Made by a program: the position numbers and the translations under genes. 64,000 nucleotides of DNA from Hyalella azteca (lineage: Eukaryota; Arthropoda; Malacostraca; Amphipoda; Hyalellidae): the NCBI RefSeq assembly GCF_000764305.2, contig NW_025941759.1:1-64000 (forward strand), read 5' to 3'. Of this stretch, positions 12,536 to 27,500 are shown piece after piece (the first letter of the stretch is position 1; every line of letters begins with the position of its first letter). The notes beneath the pieces were generated by a model that saw only the letters and a program-made list of their open reading frames with translations, was not told the DNA's origin and ran no database searches.

Positions 12536-15500
12536 ATGCGCGAAAGTTCCGGAAGCTGCGGCACCTGCGGCTCTTACTTGAAGAACATCCTCAAGTTCCT
12601 TTTGAGTCACATAGGACTGGTGTCGCTGGTCGTGGGATACACCATCGTCGGCGCCCTCACCTTCGCCAAACTCGAGGCTCAACATGAAGTTCTCGTCAAG
12701 AAAAACATGTCGAGTGTTCGCGAAAAGGTCAGTGAGAACTGTCCCGGACAGTCTTGGACAAGCTAGGACTGGGCTAATAATAGACAATATGGTATCCTAA
12801 TAGCTAATAATATGGTATCCTGGCTAACTAATAATATATATAGTATCCTGTGTCAACTAATAAGCAATATGGTAGGTATCCTGACGAAGACAAACCAGTG
12901 ACAATCATAGCAACTTAGTCTTTTCACAACATAACATAACATTGTGATCTCGGCGCTGCAGCGTAGGCCGATGTGGCCTGTCGCCGATTCTTTTCCTTTT
13001 CGTGCCTTGTTCACAGAAGATCTAAAATCGTGTCATTTGACCGTTTTTTTCATGACTGACGAAAGTTTGAAATAGCTACTCTACTTCCACCGGGTTCGAT
13101 ATGGTGTTAGGCATTTCAAATCTGAACATATATTTTTCCATAGCTTTATCTAGTCTGTTCTTGAACTCGTTCATACTTGGAGCGTCAACGATGTCATCGG
13201 GGAGGCTGTTCCACATGTCGGTGATTCGAAGCGAGAAGAAATTTTGTCGCGTGGAGAAGTTGCAGCACGTCTTTGAACATTCTCTTTTAAATTTCTGTCC
13301 TTTTCGAATCTCGGTGACCACACAACGTTTCCAAACTCTAGACTCGGGCGTACGACGGCAACAAACAACTGCTTCATCGCTTCTGAAAGGAATGGTTTCC
13401 GCATGGTTGAACTATAGTTCAACCATTATAGGCTTTCGTCTGAAAAATTCCGAGTTATGCGACGTGAATAATAATTTCAGTATTGCTCCATGGTCCGGGT
13501 ATAAGGACCAGTATTGCTCCCTGGTCCGGGTAATAAGGACCAGTATTGCTCCCTGGTACGGGTATAAGGACCATGCAGTATTGCTCCCTGGTCCGGGTAT
13601 AAGGACCAGTATTGCTCCCTGGTCCCTGTAATAAGGACCAGTATTTCTCCCTGGCCCGGGTATAAGGACCAGTATTGCTCACTGGTCCGAGTAAAAGGAT
13701 GTTATTCCAGGTTTTTAAATACATTGGTGGACGGTGCGCATCAGCGTAGGTCGGAATGACGTTGCGTAACTTCTATATCCCGGTTGACGAATACTTCGCG
13801 CTGAGCAGTGCGACGAGACCGCGTCGGGGAGCAATTTTAAGATGGTTACACTTCTGGTGATTCAGATTGAATGATTTCCCGATCTCTGCATATATTTAGA
13901 CGGAAACTTTGCCTTAACAATTCATACAGGTCATAGAAATTGAAATTGTTAATCTATTTCCATATTCTACGTTCTGCGTCTAAATCCATTTCCTGTATAT
14001 TTAGCATATCATATTACAGTGATGTCGGCGCTAAAGAAAAGGACCGAAGTGGCTTGTCGCCGATACTTGTAATTTTCGTGACATGTTCACTGCAGGAGAT
14101 CTGAAACAGGTACTTGGTCCGGATATTTTCAGAACTGATGATAGTTTGAATTAGCTACTAGACTTCCACCAGGTTCGATATGGTGCTAGGCATTTCAAGT
14201 CTCAACAAATATTTTTCCATAGCTTTATCTAGTCTGTTCTTGAACGCGTTCATACTCGGAGCGTCAACGATGCTATCAGGGAGGCTGCACATGTCAGTGA
14301 TTCGAAGCGAGAAGAAATGTTGTCTCAAGGATGTGTTACAACGCAGTTTTTTAGTTTATAGCCGTGGCCCCTGGTGTTGGTTCTTGTTTCAATTTCTAGT
14401 CATCCGTCGTGAAGCTTGTATAAACCATGCGTATACTTGTATCATTCAATGAGGTCATTGGCTTTTCTTTATTGATTGTACTAGTATTCGATAAATTTTT
14501 TGAGCTGCTCTAAACATCTCAAAACGTTCCAGAAACAGATATTATGAATTAACTATAATTTTCGTTTGCTTTTAAATTCTTAGTGAACCTTCGATATCGG
14601 ACTAATGAATAAAAAGCCTTTTACCAGATCATAGAAATGATCCACACTGTTATGACGTATCAGTACAGTATCTCAAAGTATTCTAAAAAATAATGAATTA
14701 ATTTTAGCCAGGCTCGGTAAAGTTTTGCCCGAGCGACGTTGATGACGAAGCTCTAATGAGCTTCACGACGTGACAACTCCCAAAGTAAGAAGCAATCTTT
14801 TGTGTCTTGTCAGGCCGGGCTGTAGACGTACGGGCACGTCTGTGTGGCACAATTTAGAGTATATTACGTGAAATTCTGAACCATTTTTTTATTTACTCAC
14901 ACTCATTTCTGACGCAATAATATACGATTTGAATGAATAGATATGAATTACAATAATTTTATTTGGGATTGTAGACAGATATTTTCTCCTTTTTTGGCAG
15001 TGTTAATGAGTGGTCCCCCCAACCCTGACACGAACACACCTCAGCTCTTTACCGTGTCATCACCGGAGCCTATGCTCATACGTCGGTAAAATCATCAGCA
15101 ATTCCTTGTAGCTATTTCTACTAGATAATTTCCATTCATCCGTAATTAAGGTTTTTCATCCCAATTATAATATTTACCTCGAGATAATTGGATTTTCATG
15201 TTATTTATCTAAAGTAATACCCATGTTATTTTTCGTACACCACAGGTGACCGACCGTCTTTGGGACATCACCAACGACATGCACATGCTCGAGGAGCTCG
15301 AGTGGAGCGAGAAGGCGCGGGAAACTCTTAAAGACTTCGAGAAAAGTTTAGTTAAAGCAATTAAACAAGATGGCTGGGACGGCGTCGAGTCCAACGAACC
15401 CAAGCAATGGACTTTTGCGGGTGCCCTCTTTTACTCCATCATTCTCATAACCACCATAGGTGAGTCAGCGTAGCCTTTACTTAGATGTCATCCATTTTAT

Positions 15501-18500
15501 TTCATCACAAATATTATCCGTTCACCACAGCTTTTTGTAACGAAAGAGTTTCGATGTCTTCAATATTATTTCCGCAAAAGCTTATTAGGGATCCTTTTGG
15601 TCTCATTTGCACCTCTCTGTCCCTGGTACGGGAGCCACAGCCACGGAGCTACGTGCTTGCAGCTCAAAAGATTTTCGTTAAGCAGTTATTAAATGACCAT
15701 CGAAAGTTACGCTGATGTGACACCTGCTGAATGTTCGGGTGAATTAAATATAAAATCAAACATGATTTACAGCGAATGAAGCTCTCATGTATGCGAAGCT
15801 AAGTTATGAAAGTTAACGTATCATTCCTATATGGCCTTATTTTCTGTGCACGTAGCAGCATAAGTACGCGCAGCGACCGATTTCCCGTCAGTGATTTATT
15901 GGTTTAGCTTGAAAAGTCGTCAGTGATTGACTGGCAGAGTACCGAACTCTTAAATAATTTTTTTACTCTTAAATAAATTTTTGACAGTCGGCGCCTGCCG
16001 CATCCACTTTGTTGAGCTTTGACAGCTCTGACCTAGAAGTAATATCATCCTCCATGTGCTCAGGCTTTTTATTAAACTATCTGAAAATGACACAAAATTA
16101 TTGTGATGCCAAATAGCACAGAATTATTGTAATGCCAAAATGCAAAAGAACTTCAAGTCATCGTAGAAAATTTTTGAATATTTCTTTATATCTTCAGCTT
16201 GAGCTTGATTGATCTAAGGAAGTACAGGTACTTTGCCGATAAACGTGACCTCAAACATGCTTCGTGGTAAGTCATTTCTAAATTGTGTTAAAGCTGTTTG
16301 GCAGGGATTTTGTTTACGTTGGGGAAAAAATGCTAGGCAAGATGACTCGATAATAATTTATGGATGACAAATATTCATGTTATAAATAATTTATAGATGA
16401 TGCTAATGCTATATACATACAGGAAAAATTTTTAAACAACATACAGAACACCAGCTTTTACGGTAACGAAATTAATTAATAAATCTACTGCATAATTCTA
16501 ATTTTTTTATATTTGAGTTGAATCTCTAGTTTTTAACAGAATTTTTTGGGGAACGCTTTTTATTATTATCGCTTAATTTTATTAATTATTTTTGGCGTCA
16601 ATAGCATCTATCTGAAACGTTTTTGAGGTTACTAAATTATTCGCACAGACGATTCTCTGTATTAAAACCGAAATAGTTCAGAAAAAAAATGTTTTGCTGC
16701 CTTTTGAACTGTTGAATACTTTTCCCGTTTCTAGTAATTCTCCATTCATTTGAAATGGATTTTAACGTTATGTGAGCAAGCAGACGTTTCTAAAATGACA
16801 TTATCCTTCATGTTTTCCTCAGCCAATATTGACGTATTCCGGTATTTATTGCTGTCGAATGTTATACGTAATTAAATCCTTGTTAATCGTTGACGCGAGA
16901 TAATCTTGATCAATCGAGAGATTGCAGATTTATAAGCAACCTCATCGCCTTATTCAAGAGACTGCGCTACAGGCTGCCCTACTTTGAAGTTTACATCCTA
17001 CCAGCCTAAATAGCCGCAAAACGCATTTTGCCTAAGCCTGCCCCGACATATGGACGCTACCATAAGTGCAGAGGGTGCTGCGAGAAACCAACAAAGCGCG
17101 AGTAATGATGACCTCCGTATCCGTGATGCTTCACGGGTGCCGGCAAACTGTGGACCGAGTGAGAAGACCCAAAGCTGCTCAGGTCATCGAATGGGTCAGA
17201 GTGTTGGTGGTGGAAGTCATTAGAAGAACTGTAGCCATCGTGATCCTCCTCCCTGTTGGGATGCTCAGAATGGCTGTCATGGTGGGAACTTCCTGAATGC
17301 CCGAACGCTTTATCGTTTCCGAAGTCATAATCGTAATCGTCAAACCCTCCGAAATCGTCTTCCTTTTGATCGTTTTCTTTGTTCTTATCACTGTCGATAC
17401 CTTCTCCGTGGTGGTCTTCATGGTGACCGCTACCTCCTCCTCCGTATCCGCTATGACCATGTCCTTTCCTGCCATGTCCATGTCCTTTCCTGCCATGTCC
17501 ATGACCACCGCCATGTCCATGACCATGTCCGAAACCTGACTTGCCGGAGCCGTCGTGAGGGTGATAGACGGGCGGAGGCTCCTTGAGGCTGTGGCCGAGT
17601 TGGATGACGATGCCGCAGGAAAGTCGTCCTCCGGCGTTGCCCGTCCTCAAGCTCTCGTCATCACCTCCACGACCCAGGTCGTCGGGCTTCTTGTGCACAA
17701 CGAAGCTTCGCTTGCCAATGTAGGTCTGCAAATAGTAGAAACAAAATTAAAAAGTTTAACTCAGATCTACTTTTCGGTACAGATTTTTACGGTTGTGTAA
17801 ATTATCTGGAATAAGTAAAATCAACGAAATTTATAAGTTCAATAAACCGTATTATCGTGTCTATGAAATATTGACTATATTTGAGCAGAGATCAAGAAGT
17901 ATAAAAGTGTGGGTCTACCTTGTCATGAGGATGCAGCGAGATGTGACCATCAAAGATGCTGATCTTGGCAACGCCGTTCTTGTCGGCGTAGACGTTACCG
18001 AGATCTCCAGCATGTCGATGAAGGTCTTTGGGCCCGGCGTGAACTTTCTGCCACAAACACATGCGTACGATTTAATTTAAAGACAATTTTGAATACACTA
18101 AGGAACTTATAAGAGAATTCATGATTATTTTAGACATTTTAATCCTAATTTGCTCGATACAATTGTTGTCAATCGGATGACTATATTTCACGTGTGCCTC
18201 CCAGAGTGCCTCCCGCGAGTAACTGCTTCAGGTTGTGGTGTAGACGGTTGGTTATATTGTGTTGTGCACTACTAGAATTTTTTTTATACGGCCGGTCAGA
18301 TCGGTCACGTTGAATTGTATACGGCTAGTTAGGTTGTGTTTCATACGGCTGGTCAGGTTGTGTTTCATACGGCTGGTCAGGTTGTGTTGCGTACGGCTGG
18401 TCAGGTTGTGTTTCATACGGCTGGAGCTGGTCAGGTTGTGTTGCGTACTGCTGGTCAGATTGTGTTGCATACGGCTGGTCAGGTTGTGTTTTATACGGCT

Positions 18501-21500
18501 GGTCAAGCTGCATTCCTAGAATGCGTTTGACATAAAATTGTTTTGAAGAACTGTCCCCTGTCTTCAATTATCGCAATTATCAATTAGTATTATTGTTATA
18601 ATTAATTATTTCCATACCGGCGTGTGGGAGTTCTTCAACAGACAACTCTTATCTGACATCATACAACTATTTTCAACAAAATTATGTTCATTTTTGATAG
18701 GTTGTGACAACGACGGTATATGAGTAACGGTGCTAACTAGCTATGAAGTATAATATAAATCGATGATATTTACCGTCCTAAGAATATTCAAATAATGATC
18801 ATAAGATTGTCTTTAAGATACAGTTATCTATCAAAAACATCATATTCTGTGAGAGGCCAAACTTCTCGTTCCAATATTCCTCCGTACTGTTAGCTTTAAA
18901 TGAATTAAAATATATTCGACGGCATCATGTGCTCATTCCTGAGCCAAAAGTTAAAAAAAAGCCCATCCGGTGAACAAAACTAACTCCCATCAGTCAAGCT
19001 ACTTCACTCGGTGCACACTCTTCCCACTTCGTAAACACTCTCATGTTGTACAAACAAAAACTTGTTAGTCTCGCGCTCCCGCTTCACGGCTATCATGCAT
19101 GTAGGAAGGAGATAGCCTCTTGGCACCACTATAATGTTCAAGTCTTCCGTCACTTTGAAGGTGCACGATTAGAATAAACTTTGCCGATGCGACTTGGTCA
19201 CTGCCACACAAACTTGTCTGTGGCTTCGGTCGCAGCATTTACAGCTGCCAACATCTCCCTGCTGGGACGCTCAGGAAATGTTTTCAATAACAGAAATGAT
19301 TATTTGTTGTCGAAATCTGAAAATCTCTCGTTACCTCCGAGCATGCGGTGCCCTTTTGATGCGCTTCATTAAAAAAAATTTTATGTCGCAAATTTCCGTA
19401 TTTCTAAGATTATGCATGTACGAGAATCACAAGATAAGAAAAAGTTATTGACACTTATCCGTAAAATAAATTCTTAATAAGTAAAGAACTACATTCAATG
19501 GAGTTTCCCATAGCTCCCATGAATATTTCTAACAAAACGTGGTGATGTGGGCCACGAGCAGCAGCACGCCAATACGTGTAGCTCAGACCGTCGTGGATGT
19601 ATGTTGATTAGTGGAAGCTTCTCGTATCAAAGAAATTTTATTATAGTTTATAATAAATAAGAATTATCCATTGTTGAATGATCAGTTTATTATGACTATT
19701 TCTATTTCACGTTAGGGTCCCCATCGCTATTGTAAGTTTTGTATCGTGTGGTGTCACATCTTTATTATTGTGTTCTGGATAGTGGTTGTAACAGTGAAGG
19801 CTCCTCAATGATGGAGGGAATTATTACTAAGGGCCTCAAAGTGGGACTGATAACGCCAATTCACAAAAAAGGTCCAAGGGACAGACCCCAAAATTACAGA
19901 CCTGTGACCTAAATTACAGACCTGTGACCTAAATTACAGACCTATGTGGCTGAACTGTATAATAACGGACAACATGGTTTCCGTCGAAATCGTTTCTGTT
20001 TGTCACAGTTACTGAAGCACCATCACCGCCTTGTGGCCTACTGGAGGCGGGAGCTGGCGTGGACGTAGTATACCTAGACTTTGCCGAAGCTTTTTACAAA
20101 GTTGACCATGGGGTGATCTTTTGAAAGCTGAGGCTGTTGGGGGTAGGAGGAAGCCTGTTGGGGTGGATACACAACTTCCTTACAAATAGAGTACAATTAG
20201 CCGTTGCAATTGGAAATTCGAAATCGAGAAAAACGAAGGTGAAAAGCGAAGTGCCACAGGGCTCGGTTTTTGGACCGACATCGACTCGGAGCTTACACAC
20301 GCATCCACATCGTCATTTGTGGACGATAGAAGAGTGCTGATGAGGATCACAGATGACATAGACTGCTAGAGGTTTCAAGATGACTTAGCGACAATATACG
20401 ATTGGGCCCAAGTGAATAATATGCAATTCAATGGCCTCAAGTTCGAAGTAATGAGATATAGAGTCTGCACAGAGATCACCGGGATGCCACAGTACTTCTT
20501 GGTATCGGATGGCACAGAAATTAAGGAGAAGCAATTTGTTTGAGATCTCGGAGTGTTGATGCATGAATACCGAAGATGTGGTTCCGTGATCACATTGAGG
20601 AAACAGTTGTGCGAGGCAGACAACGGATGGGGTGGATCTGGTGGACATTTCGAACGAGAGAAGCAGCACCAATGATTACACTCTTCAGAGCCCTCGTGCT
20701 CCCCAATCTTGAGTACTGCTGCCAGCTTTGGTCGCCACTCAAGGCGGGCGCCTCGCGGAAACTGGAGTCAGCCCAGCGTACCTTCACGTCCAAGATCAGC
20801 GATATTAGGGAGCTGCGGCTGAACTACTGGGGTAGGTTGAAACACCTGGGACTGTATTCACTACAAAGGAGAAGAGAGAGATATATCATACTGTACACTT
20901 GGAAGATGATTACCGGACTGGGTCCCAACTTTGAAAGTGAGACCTCCAAAATAGTGACATATTACAACGAAAGGAGGGGGAGGCTGCGCAGGATTCCCCC
21001 CTTTTAATAACCGAGCCGCAGACAGAGTACGGACTCTTCGTAGGGATCACTGTCCGAGGTAGGACCGAGGCTGTTTAATGACTTGTCAAAAGGGCTGAGA
21101 GGATGATGGTTCACCCCTGCGGCATTCAAGAGACGACTGGATAAGTTTTTGAGAAAGATTCCGGATCGTCCAGTTCAAGCAACAGCATCTTGCATCAGCT
21201 GGCTCAGAGGAGAGCAGATAAACGGAGCACGTTCAACGTTACTCCCGCGACCCGAGGATGGAGCGACTTGCCTATCAACGACTTGGAGTTGGAGAAGGTG
21301 GACGACGAAGGCGGCGCATCAGCGTGACCGTGGACTGAGAAGTCCTAAACTCATCATACGGTCATAAGGTTACTTTGATTTTACTTGCCTCGGGGTGGGA
21401 GCATAATTAATTAATTAACATAACTAATAAGGATTGTCGAACGATCTTACCAGGTAACTGACATAACCCACGACGAATGTAATCGATAGCGTTAGAGAAT

Positions 21501-24500
21501 GCATGCCTCCAGAGTAAGCTTATAGATGCCGCTTGTGTCTGCAAACTTATCAAGTACAGATGTTTCTATTTTAATTTGCGGCTTACTAGAACAGAAAAGA
21601 AGAATAAACCCTCGTTCATTTCGTTAACTCCAATGGTTATACCCGAATTTGTGAAACTACTTGGGCAGTCATTCTATGTCAAAATTGAACCCAACTTCAT
21701 GAAGTCTTTATTTACATTTTATAGCAATAACATGTGTTTAGAATGTTTAGTACAGTTCGCGTCTGTCGTTTTTATAACGTTATATAACATGTATTCAACG
21801 CAATTCAATTCAAGTCTATTGTTGAGTGATGATATTGACGTCACGCATATTTACTTCACTTGTCTTTGTGTGGAAATGAAAATTTTCGCCCCCTTTTTTG
21901 ATAAATCAATAAATTTGTGTTGAGTGAGCTAATGCATGAGAACTGCCACCAGTGCAACTGTCATCGGTTGTTTACACTGTGGATAGATAGGACGCGTCTG
22001 CCTGGGTGGCGAAAATCAATTGCATGTAGAAAGAATTCATTAATGACCATTCAGTGGCAAGATAATGCGATTTTTTCTATTTTCAGTCCATGCCAAAATA
22101 ATTTTCTCTACCGTTCTATTGATAAAAATTGGGGTTATTTAATAAATGTATTGAACACTTTAATGTAGTAATACTAATGATGCTCGATAGACATTTGAAC
22201 ATGTAGTTTACTGTAGCTGGTTTTCCTGATTCACTGATTATTTTTAATTATGAGCGGCTAGAGTTCAAAACATTTGCCTCTCTTTACTTTGTACTAACTG
22301 GAAACTGTCCAATCTGATGATATTGATTTGAATCCCATGCTGACAAATATCAATACTGCACAGACTACTGACTCTGCTGCTCTGCCAAGACTAGTAGCAT
22401 ATCTAATGATGCTGAGCAAACAGCTCTCGAGGTGTAGTGGGCGACAGGACGAACGTAATGAGCTGTGCTGAGCCCAGCGGTTGTGAGAGTAAACATCATT
22501 GACGTTCTGAGAGCCTCTGTAATATACCTGAGCGTATAGCTCAACTTGAGAGCCCCTTGTAATATATCTGTGCGCATGACTCGCTCTCCATCATCGTACT
22601 TATGCACAGGCCAACGCGACGCTCATTTCTTATGCATCTTCTCATGCCACGATGCATTTCCCGCGAAGACGTTTATGAATGAGGCGACACTTTTTATCGC
22701 TTGGCACGACAGCTTCATGCCTCGCACAACCAATCTTGTTCAAATTTACGCGGCCTCGCGCTTCATGTTTTGTGCGGACTGCGGTGCTGCCACTGACGAC
22801 TAAATATTGCACTGATCGAGACGATACCGCCACGATTCTAGCCGCAATTTATTGCGACTTATTAGCGATGAAGGAGAGATTTGTATCTCTTGACAGTTTT
22901 ATGTGTGGAGATAATTTTTCAGGCACTTCTCAGGGCCGGTTGAGTTATGGCGCGTCGTGAAGAGTAACAGAGCTGAACATTATTATCATAATTCATATGC
23001 ATTATTAGCTTTTCCCAGTCAATTTGTGAGACTTGCCATTTTTAAAGGAACTAATTAATTTTTCTTACAAAAATTGTGTACATTTAAAGTTTGCGATGAA
23101 CATCGTAATTTGTGTCAATAAATAAATCATATTTACCCGTGTCGTTGTCAAGTGTTTCATCGTAAGAATGCTCTTAAAAGGTTGTTGTATCGTTACTCAC
23201 TCTAATATAGATTCCTGTACAGTATAATTTGATCTAAAATAATTTTATCTTGCATTGGCATGCATCAGGATTCTGTCCACTATTTACTGATGATGGGAGA
23301 GAGAGAACGTATTAAGCCTCTACTAACCGTTCGCAGAGTATTAGAGTGAGAGAGCGTATTAAACCTCCACTTATTATTTACAGAGTAAAGGAAGGAGAAA
23401 GCGCATTATGCCTCCATTTACTCTTTACAGAGAATGAGAGTGAGAGAGCGTATTAAGCCTCCACTTCTGTTTAAAGAGTAAGGGAGCGAGAAAGCGTGTT
23501 AAGACTCCACTTCTGTTTAAAGAGTAAGGGAGCGAGAGAGCGTGTAAAGCCTCCACTTCTGTTTAAAGAGTAAGAGAGCGAGAGAGCGTGTTAAGCCTCC
23601 ACTTCTGTTTGAAGAGTAAGTGAGTGAGAGAGCGTGTTAAGCCTCCACTTCTGTTTAAAGAGTAAGTGAGTGAGAGAGGTGTTAAGCCTCCACTTCTGTT
23701 TAAAGAGTAAGTGAGTGAGCGAGCGTGTTAAGCCTTCGCTTACCGCCTATAAAATATATAGAAGTGAGAGAGCGTATTGTGTCATCGCGCGCGGTTAGAT
23801 CTTTTTTCCAACGCCGCAAGCAAGTGGTCGCAATGCTGCGGTAAATTACGATCCTGCAATAGCGCTGCAAATTCATTAATTCCATTAGCGTGATTGTCTT
23901 AAAGAGAAGAATTTCAGTAAAAGCTCGCGAACAAACAGATTAAACTGCGTCTGCTAAGTTGATGCAAAAGATTGCCGTAAGAAAATAAACTTCCGCCTTT
24001 AATTTTGCCGTCTTGTCAGTCTATCCTGCCTTGGTTTTGACATTATTTTATCTTAAGTTCTCGAACAATTGTTTATATTATTGTTCCATGTTTTGCATGT
24101 AAAATAACACGGTTCTGAAATCTTCATACAAATGTAGCATACAGAATCGTTTACCTTGAGGGGGTTGAAGTGTTCGCCGGCGTCCATACATTTGTTGCCC
24201 AGCAGTCCCTTCTCGTGTACGTGGAAGCCGTGCAGCCCTGGCTTCATGTTGTGGATGACGCCTGCGCACAACATGCATTGTCATCTCCAGTTGCACGCAT
24301 AAAATGCTAGATTTTTCATTGAACTAATTTCCAGCAAAATGTCTTTGAAAAAAAAATTAATATTTTTGACAACTTCATGTGCAGTTGGGAATTATACATG
24401 AACACAAATATTTACAAATTATACTTGAGCACTTTGCCGTTTGATTATATCGCAACCTTGACCTCGAGTGCTAACGTGTCATTTGCCGCCGCATTGCGGT

Positions 24501-27500
24501 TTAGTTTAAAATTTACGGAAGAGTTCAATACATCAAAATTGAGGTCAACGTGACATTTTCGATGAGTCACTTTCATCCAAGTCGTTAGTTCTATCCATCA
24601 TTATACGCAGTGGCCGTCAAGTTCATGGTAATTCTAATAGAAAATAACTTTCCACGTATTATCTTTCTCGATGTTCTGAATAACTGCTTCCAATTTATGA
24701 GGTTGAATTTAGCGCATGAAAAAGATGAGGGTCTCTCAACATGAAGATATTGGCAATGAACTAAATACAATGCCGTGGATTAGAAGGATCCAATGCCGTG
24801 GATCACTACGAACATGATTTTCGTATTCAAGTTTTCATTCTCCGTATTGAAAGTTGACCCTGAACTTCCTGAATTATGTTCTGAGTGTATATTAAATATC
24901 ATTATGTGTGAATAATGCTTATCGTTATATGCGGAGATTATTCTTCATAAATATGTGAAGATTGTGCTTATCTAGTGCAATGATACTATTTCTTCACAAT
25001 TAAACTTGGTGATGAACTTATCACCGCACCACTATCAGACCTTAAACGAGCGTCGAATAATTGCAACTTCGTAGAATAACTAATCTTCAACATATTAGAA
25101 TCCCAGACCCGTGTAATTGAGCTGTCAAAAATGTAATGTAAATCACGCGAGCTAATAAATATTTTATGTAATCACGTAAGCTGATAAATCCCGCGACGGA
25201 ATGCAGCCTTCGAGTTCGCGTGTCACGCATTCGCCAATATTTCCTTCAGAGACGCCATTTATCGCGAGCAGGAACCGGAAGAACGCGAATATCTTCGACG
25301 TATAGATACAAGAGTCTACTCACGAACACCGGAACTCTGAGGCCAGCGAGTTTCACATTTAAAATATTATCCTACATTTTTGCAGTGCCAGCAACGAAAT
25401 ATATAATAAGACCCTTAAATCAAATTAATTACAGCAAATTCACACGAATGGTTCACAGACAGTATTATTTGAAGAAAGAGAGTGGCTGAAGAGTTAAGAT
25501 TGGATTTAGAAGTTATAAACGGCCGTGTTTCTCGTAATTACTAGGTGTAAATATGTATTATGTAGGTTTGGGTAAACAATATGAAGGTTCGATATGTTTA
25601 TTGATGGATTAAAGAATAACGGTGCCGACTAACGCTCCTTGCAGTTTTCACACCACCATGACATGCTAGTACATGACGTTAGAGCAAGACTGGCTAATGT
25701 TGCCCGCTGGCGCACTCTAAAGAGAATTCACTACTTTTGAATGATCCTATTAGAACATATAAGTATTTATGTCGTCAACTGAATTTTTGTCATCAAGATC
25801 GTAGACGAATATTTTTCATGCTTGAAAATTGATAATATTTGCGATTTATTATCGGAAAAAACTTAATGTGAGGAACTTGCTTTATTAGAATTATTAAGGT
25901 AAAATGAATAATAGTGAACATCGAAGAAAATAGTTGAATTTTAGCTAACAAGGTTACATGAAGCTACAAAAATGGTGTTCAGCGAGTTTGGGGATTTTTT
26001 TAAAGTTGACAATTATAATTGACGTTCACAAGAAATGATAGTGCGAGTTATGAATTCGAACCACTACTTATATATAACATCGCTAAGCTACGCCATTTTT
26101 ACAACACTTCTCTTTAATTTCACTTCTTGTTGTTTGTTTGTCTGTCTGCTACAAATCTTATAATCGATTTTTGACGCACTTCTACCTGTCCAATCGATCT
26201 GAAATTTTGCACACTTGCGTAAAGTCGGAGACAATGCATGTATCAATTGACAGAAAAAATAAAATCAAAAAATTATTATTTTTTTATATTTCATACTAAA
26301 ATTAGAAATTCATTGTACATGTGTAACACCGGAGACACTGGATTCTTTAGAAGTGTTGTCTTTAAATCAAAATAATTAAAAATTTTCAAAATTATTTTTT
26401 CTGTCAATTGATACATGCATTGTTTCCGACTTCACGCATGTGTGCAAAATTTCAGATCGATTGGACAGGTAGAAGTGCGATAAATATCGATTATAAGTTA
26501 TGTAGCAGACATAATTTTTTTCATTTTTTATTATATTTTTTTTTTGAATTTTCAAAATTATTTATTCTGTCAACTGATTCATGCATTGTCTTCGACTTTA
26601 CGCAAGTGTGCAAAATTTCAGATCGATTGGAGAGGTAGAAGTGCGTTAAAAATCGATAATAAGATTTTTAGCAGACAGGCACACAAACAAGAAGTGAAGT
26701 TTAACAGAAGTGTTGTAAAAATTACTTTTTAAAGACAACACTTCTGAATGTAATTTTTAAACACATATTATTTCATTCGTTGATAGGTTTGACTACTTGG
26801 TAAATTAAACACTTGATACTTTTTGTAATACGTTGATTTCTTCGAAAAATCCCTTGTTTGTTATGGTTTAGACTTGTGGAACTCAACTTTTCGTTTATGT
26901 ATCGGGCGATGCACTTGAACAACATTTCGTTATTTATGCTACTAAGCTAGCGAGTTATCTATGTGGATTCGGAAAAGAAATATTCTGTAACAAATTGATA
27001 CAATTCATGCACTATCAACGCCACGAGCTGCCGTGACTCAAAGTGCTTTTGAATGTACATATTATCAACCTTGACATGTTCGTTTCTCCCCGAGTGAATG
27101 GCCGCCTGGTCCAACACGGTGTTGTGGTTCTGTTTTAATTTTCCAGCGCAATTCGTGTGACTCAATTTCATAGACTGTGTCGAACTCAGTTCTACACGTG
27201 TCAATGTCACACATCGCTGCTGCCGGCGCAGCTCGGGAGAAGAAACGTTTGGGGTCTGTTGTCAGACTATTTTGTGGACAATGCTTTCGGTGTTGGCCAA
27301 TAATGTTGAATCATCAGTGTAACTATTGCATAACGGAATATTAGTGATAAGATATTTGTGGTCTCGCAATCAATGTGAAGTTAATGAGTTCGTACGCACA
27401 CTTGGTGCCATATGGCGTCTATAAATGGGAAGTACGTATAACGCATGCATGGAACTTGCATTTTATTGTTACCAGATCGCTTTATATTAAAATGGCTTTG

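Larger units (their letters stand above)
18048..24154. other. SOD intron (between exons 3 and 4), no further gene
   Basis: The 6.1-kb intron holds the 24-bp minisatellite (18290-18510), a broken LINE (19810-21370) and the 46-bp minisatellite (23285-23780), listed separately. ORFs at 21576-22960 show no recognisable domain. Confidence 0.5.

Noticed and set aside
13455..13724. Open frame with repeated [12 protein letters not shown] peptide
   Set aside because: It is the translation of the 31-bp minisatellite; no gene signals and imperfect units.
17066..17539. ORFs opposite the SOD tail
   Set aside because: Shadows of the His/Gly-rich tail exon in other frames.
18252..18567. Repetitive proteins ([22 protein letters not shown] types) on both strands
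   Set aside because: A 24-bp period free of stops makes several frames open at once; this is a minisatellite in an SOD intron.
22365..22960. Overlapping ORFs on both strands around 22.4-23.0 kb
   Set aside because: No domain, no splice-supported extension, no similarity to a known family by eye.
26408..26732. Recurring peptide with [12 protein letters not shown] at several loci
   Set aside because: It is the reverse translation of the dispersed TIR repeat; it is frame-broken and copies end at random.
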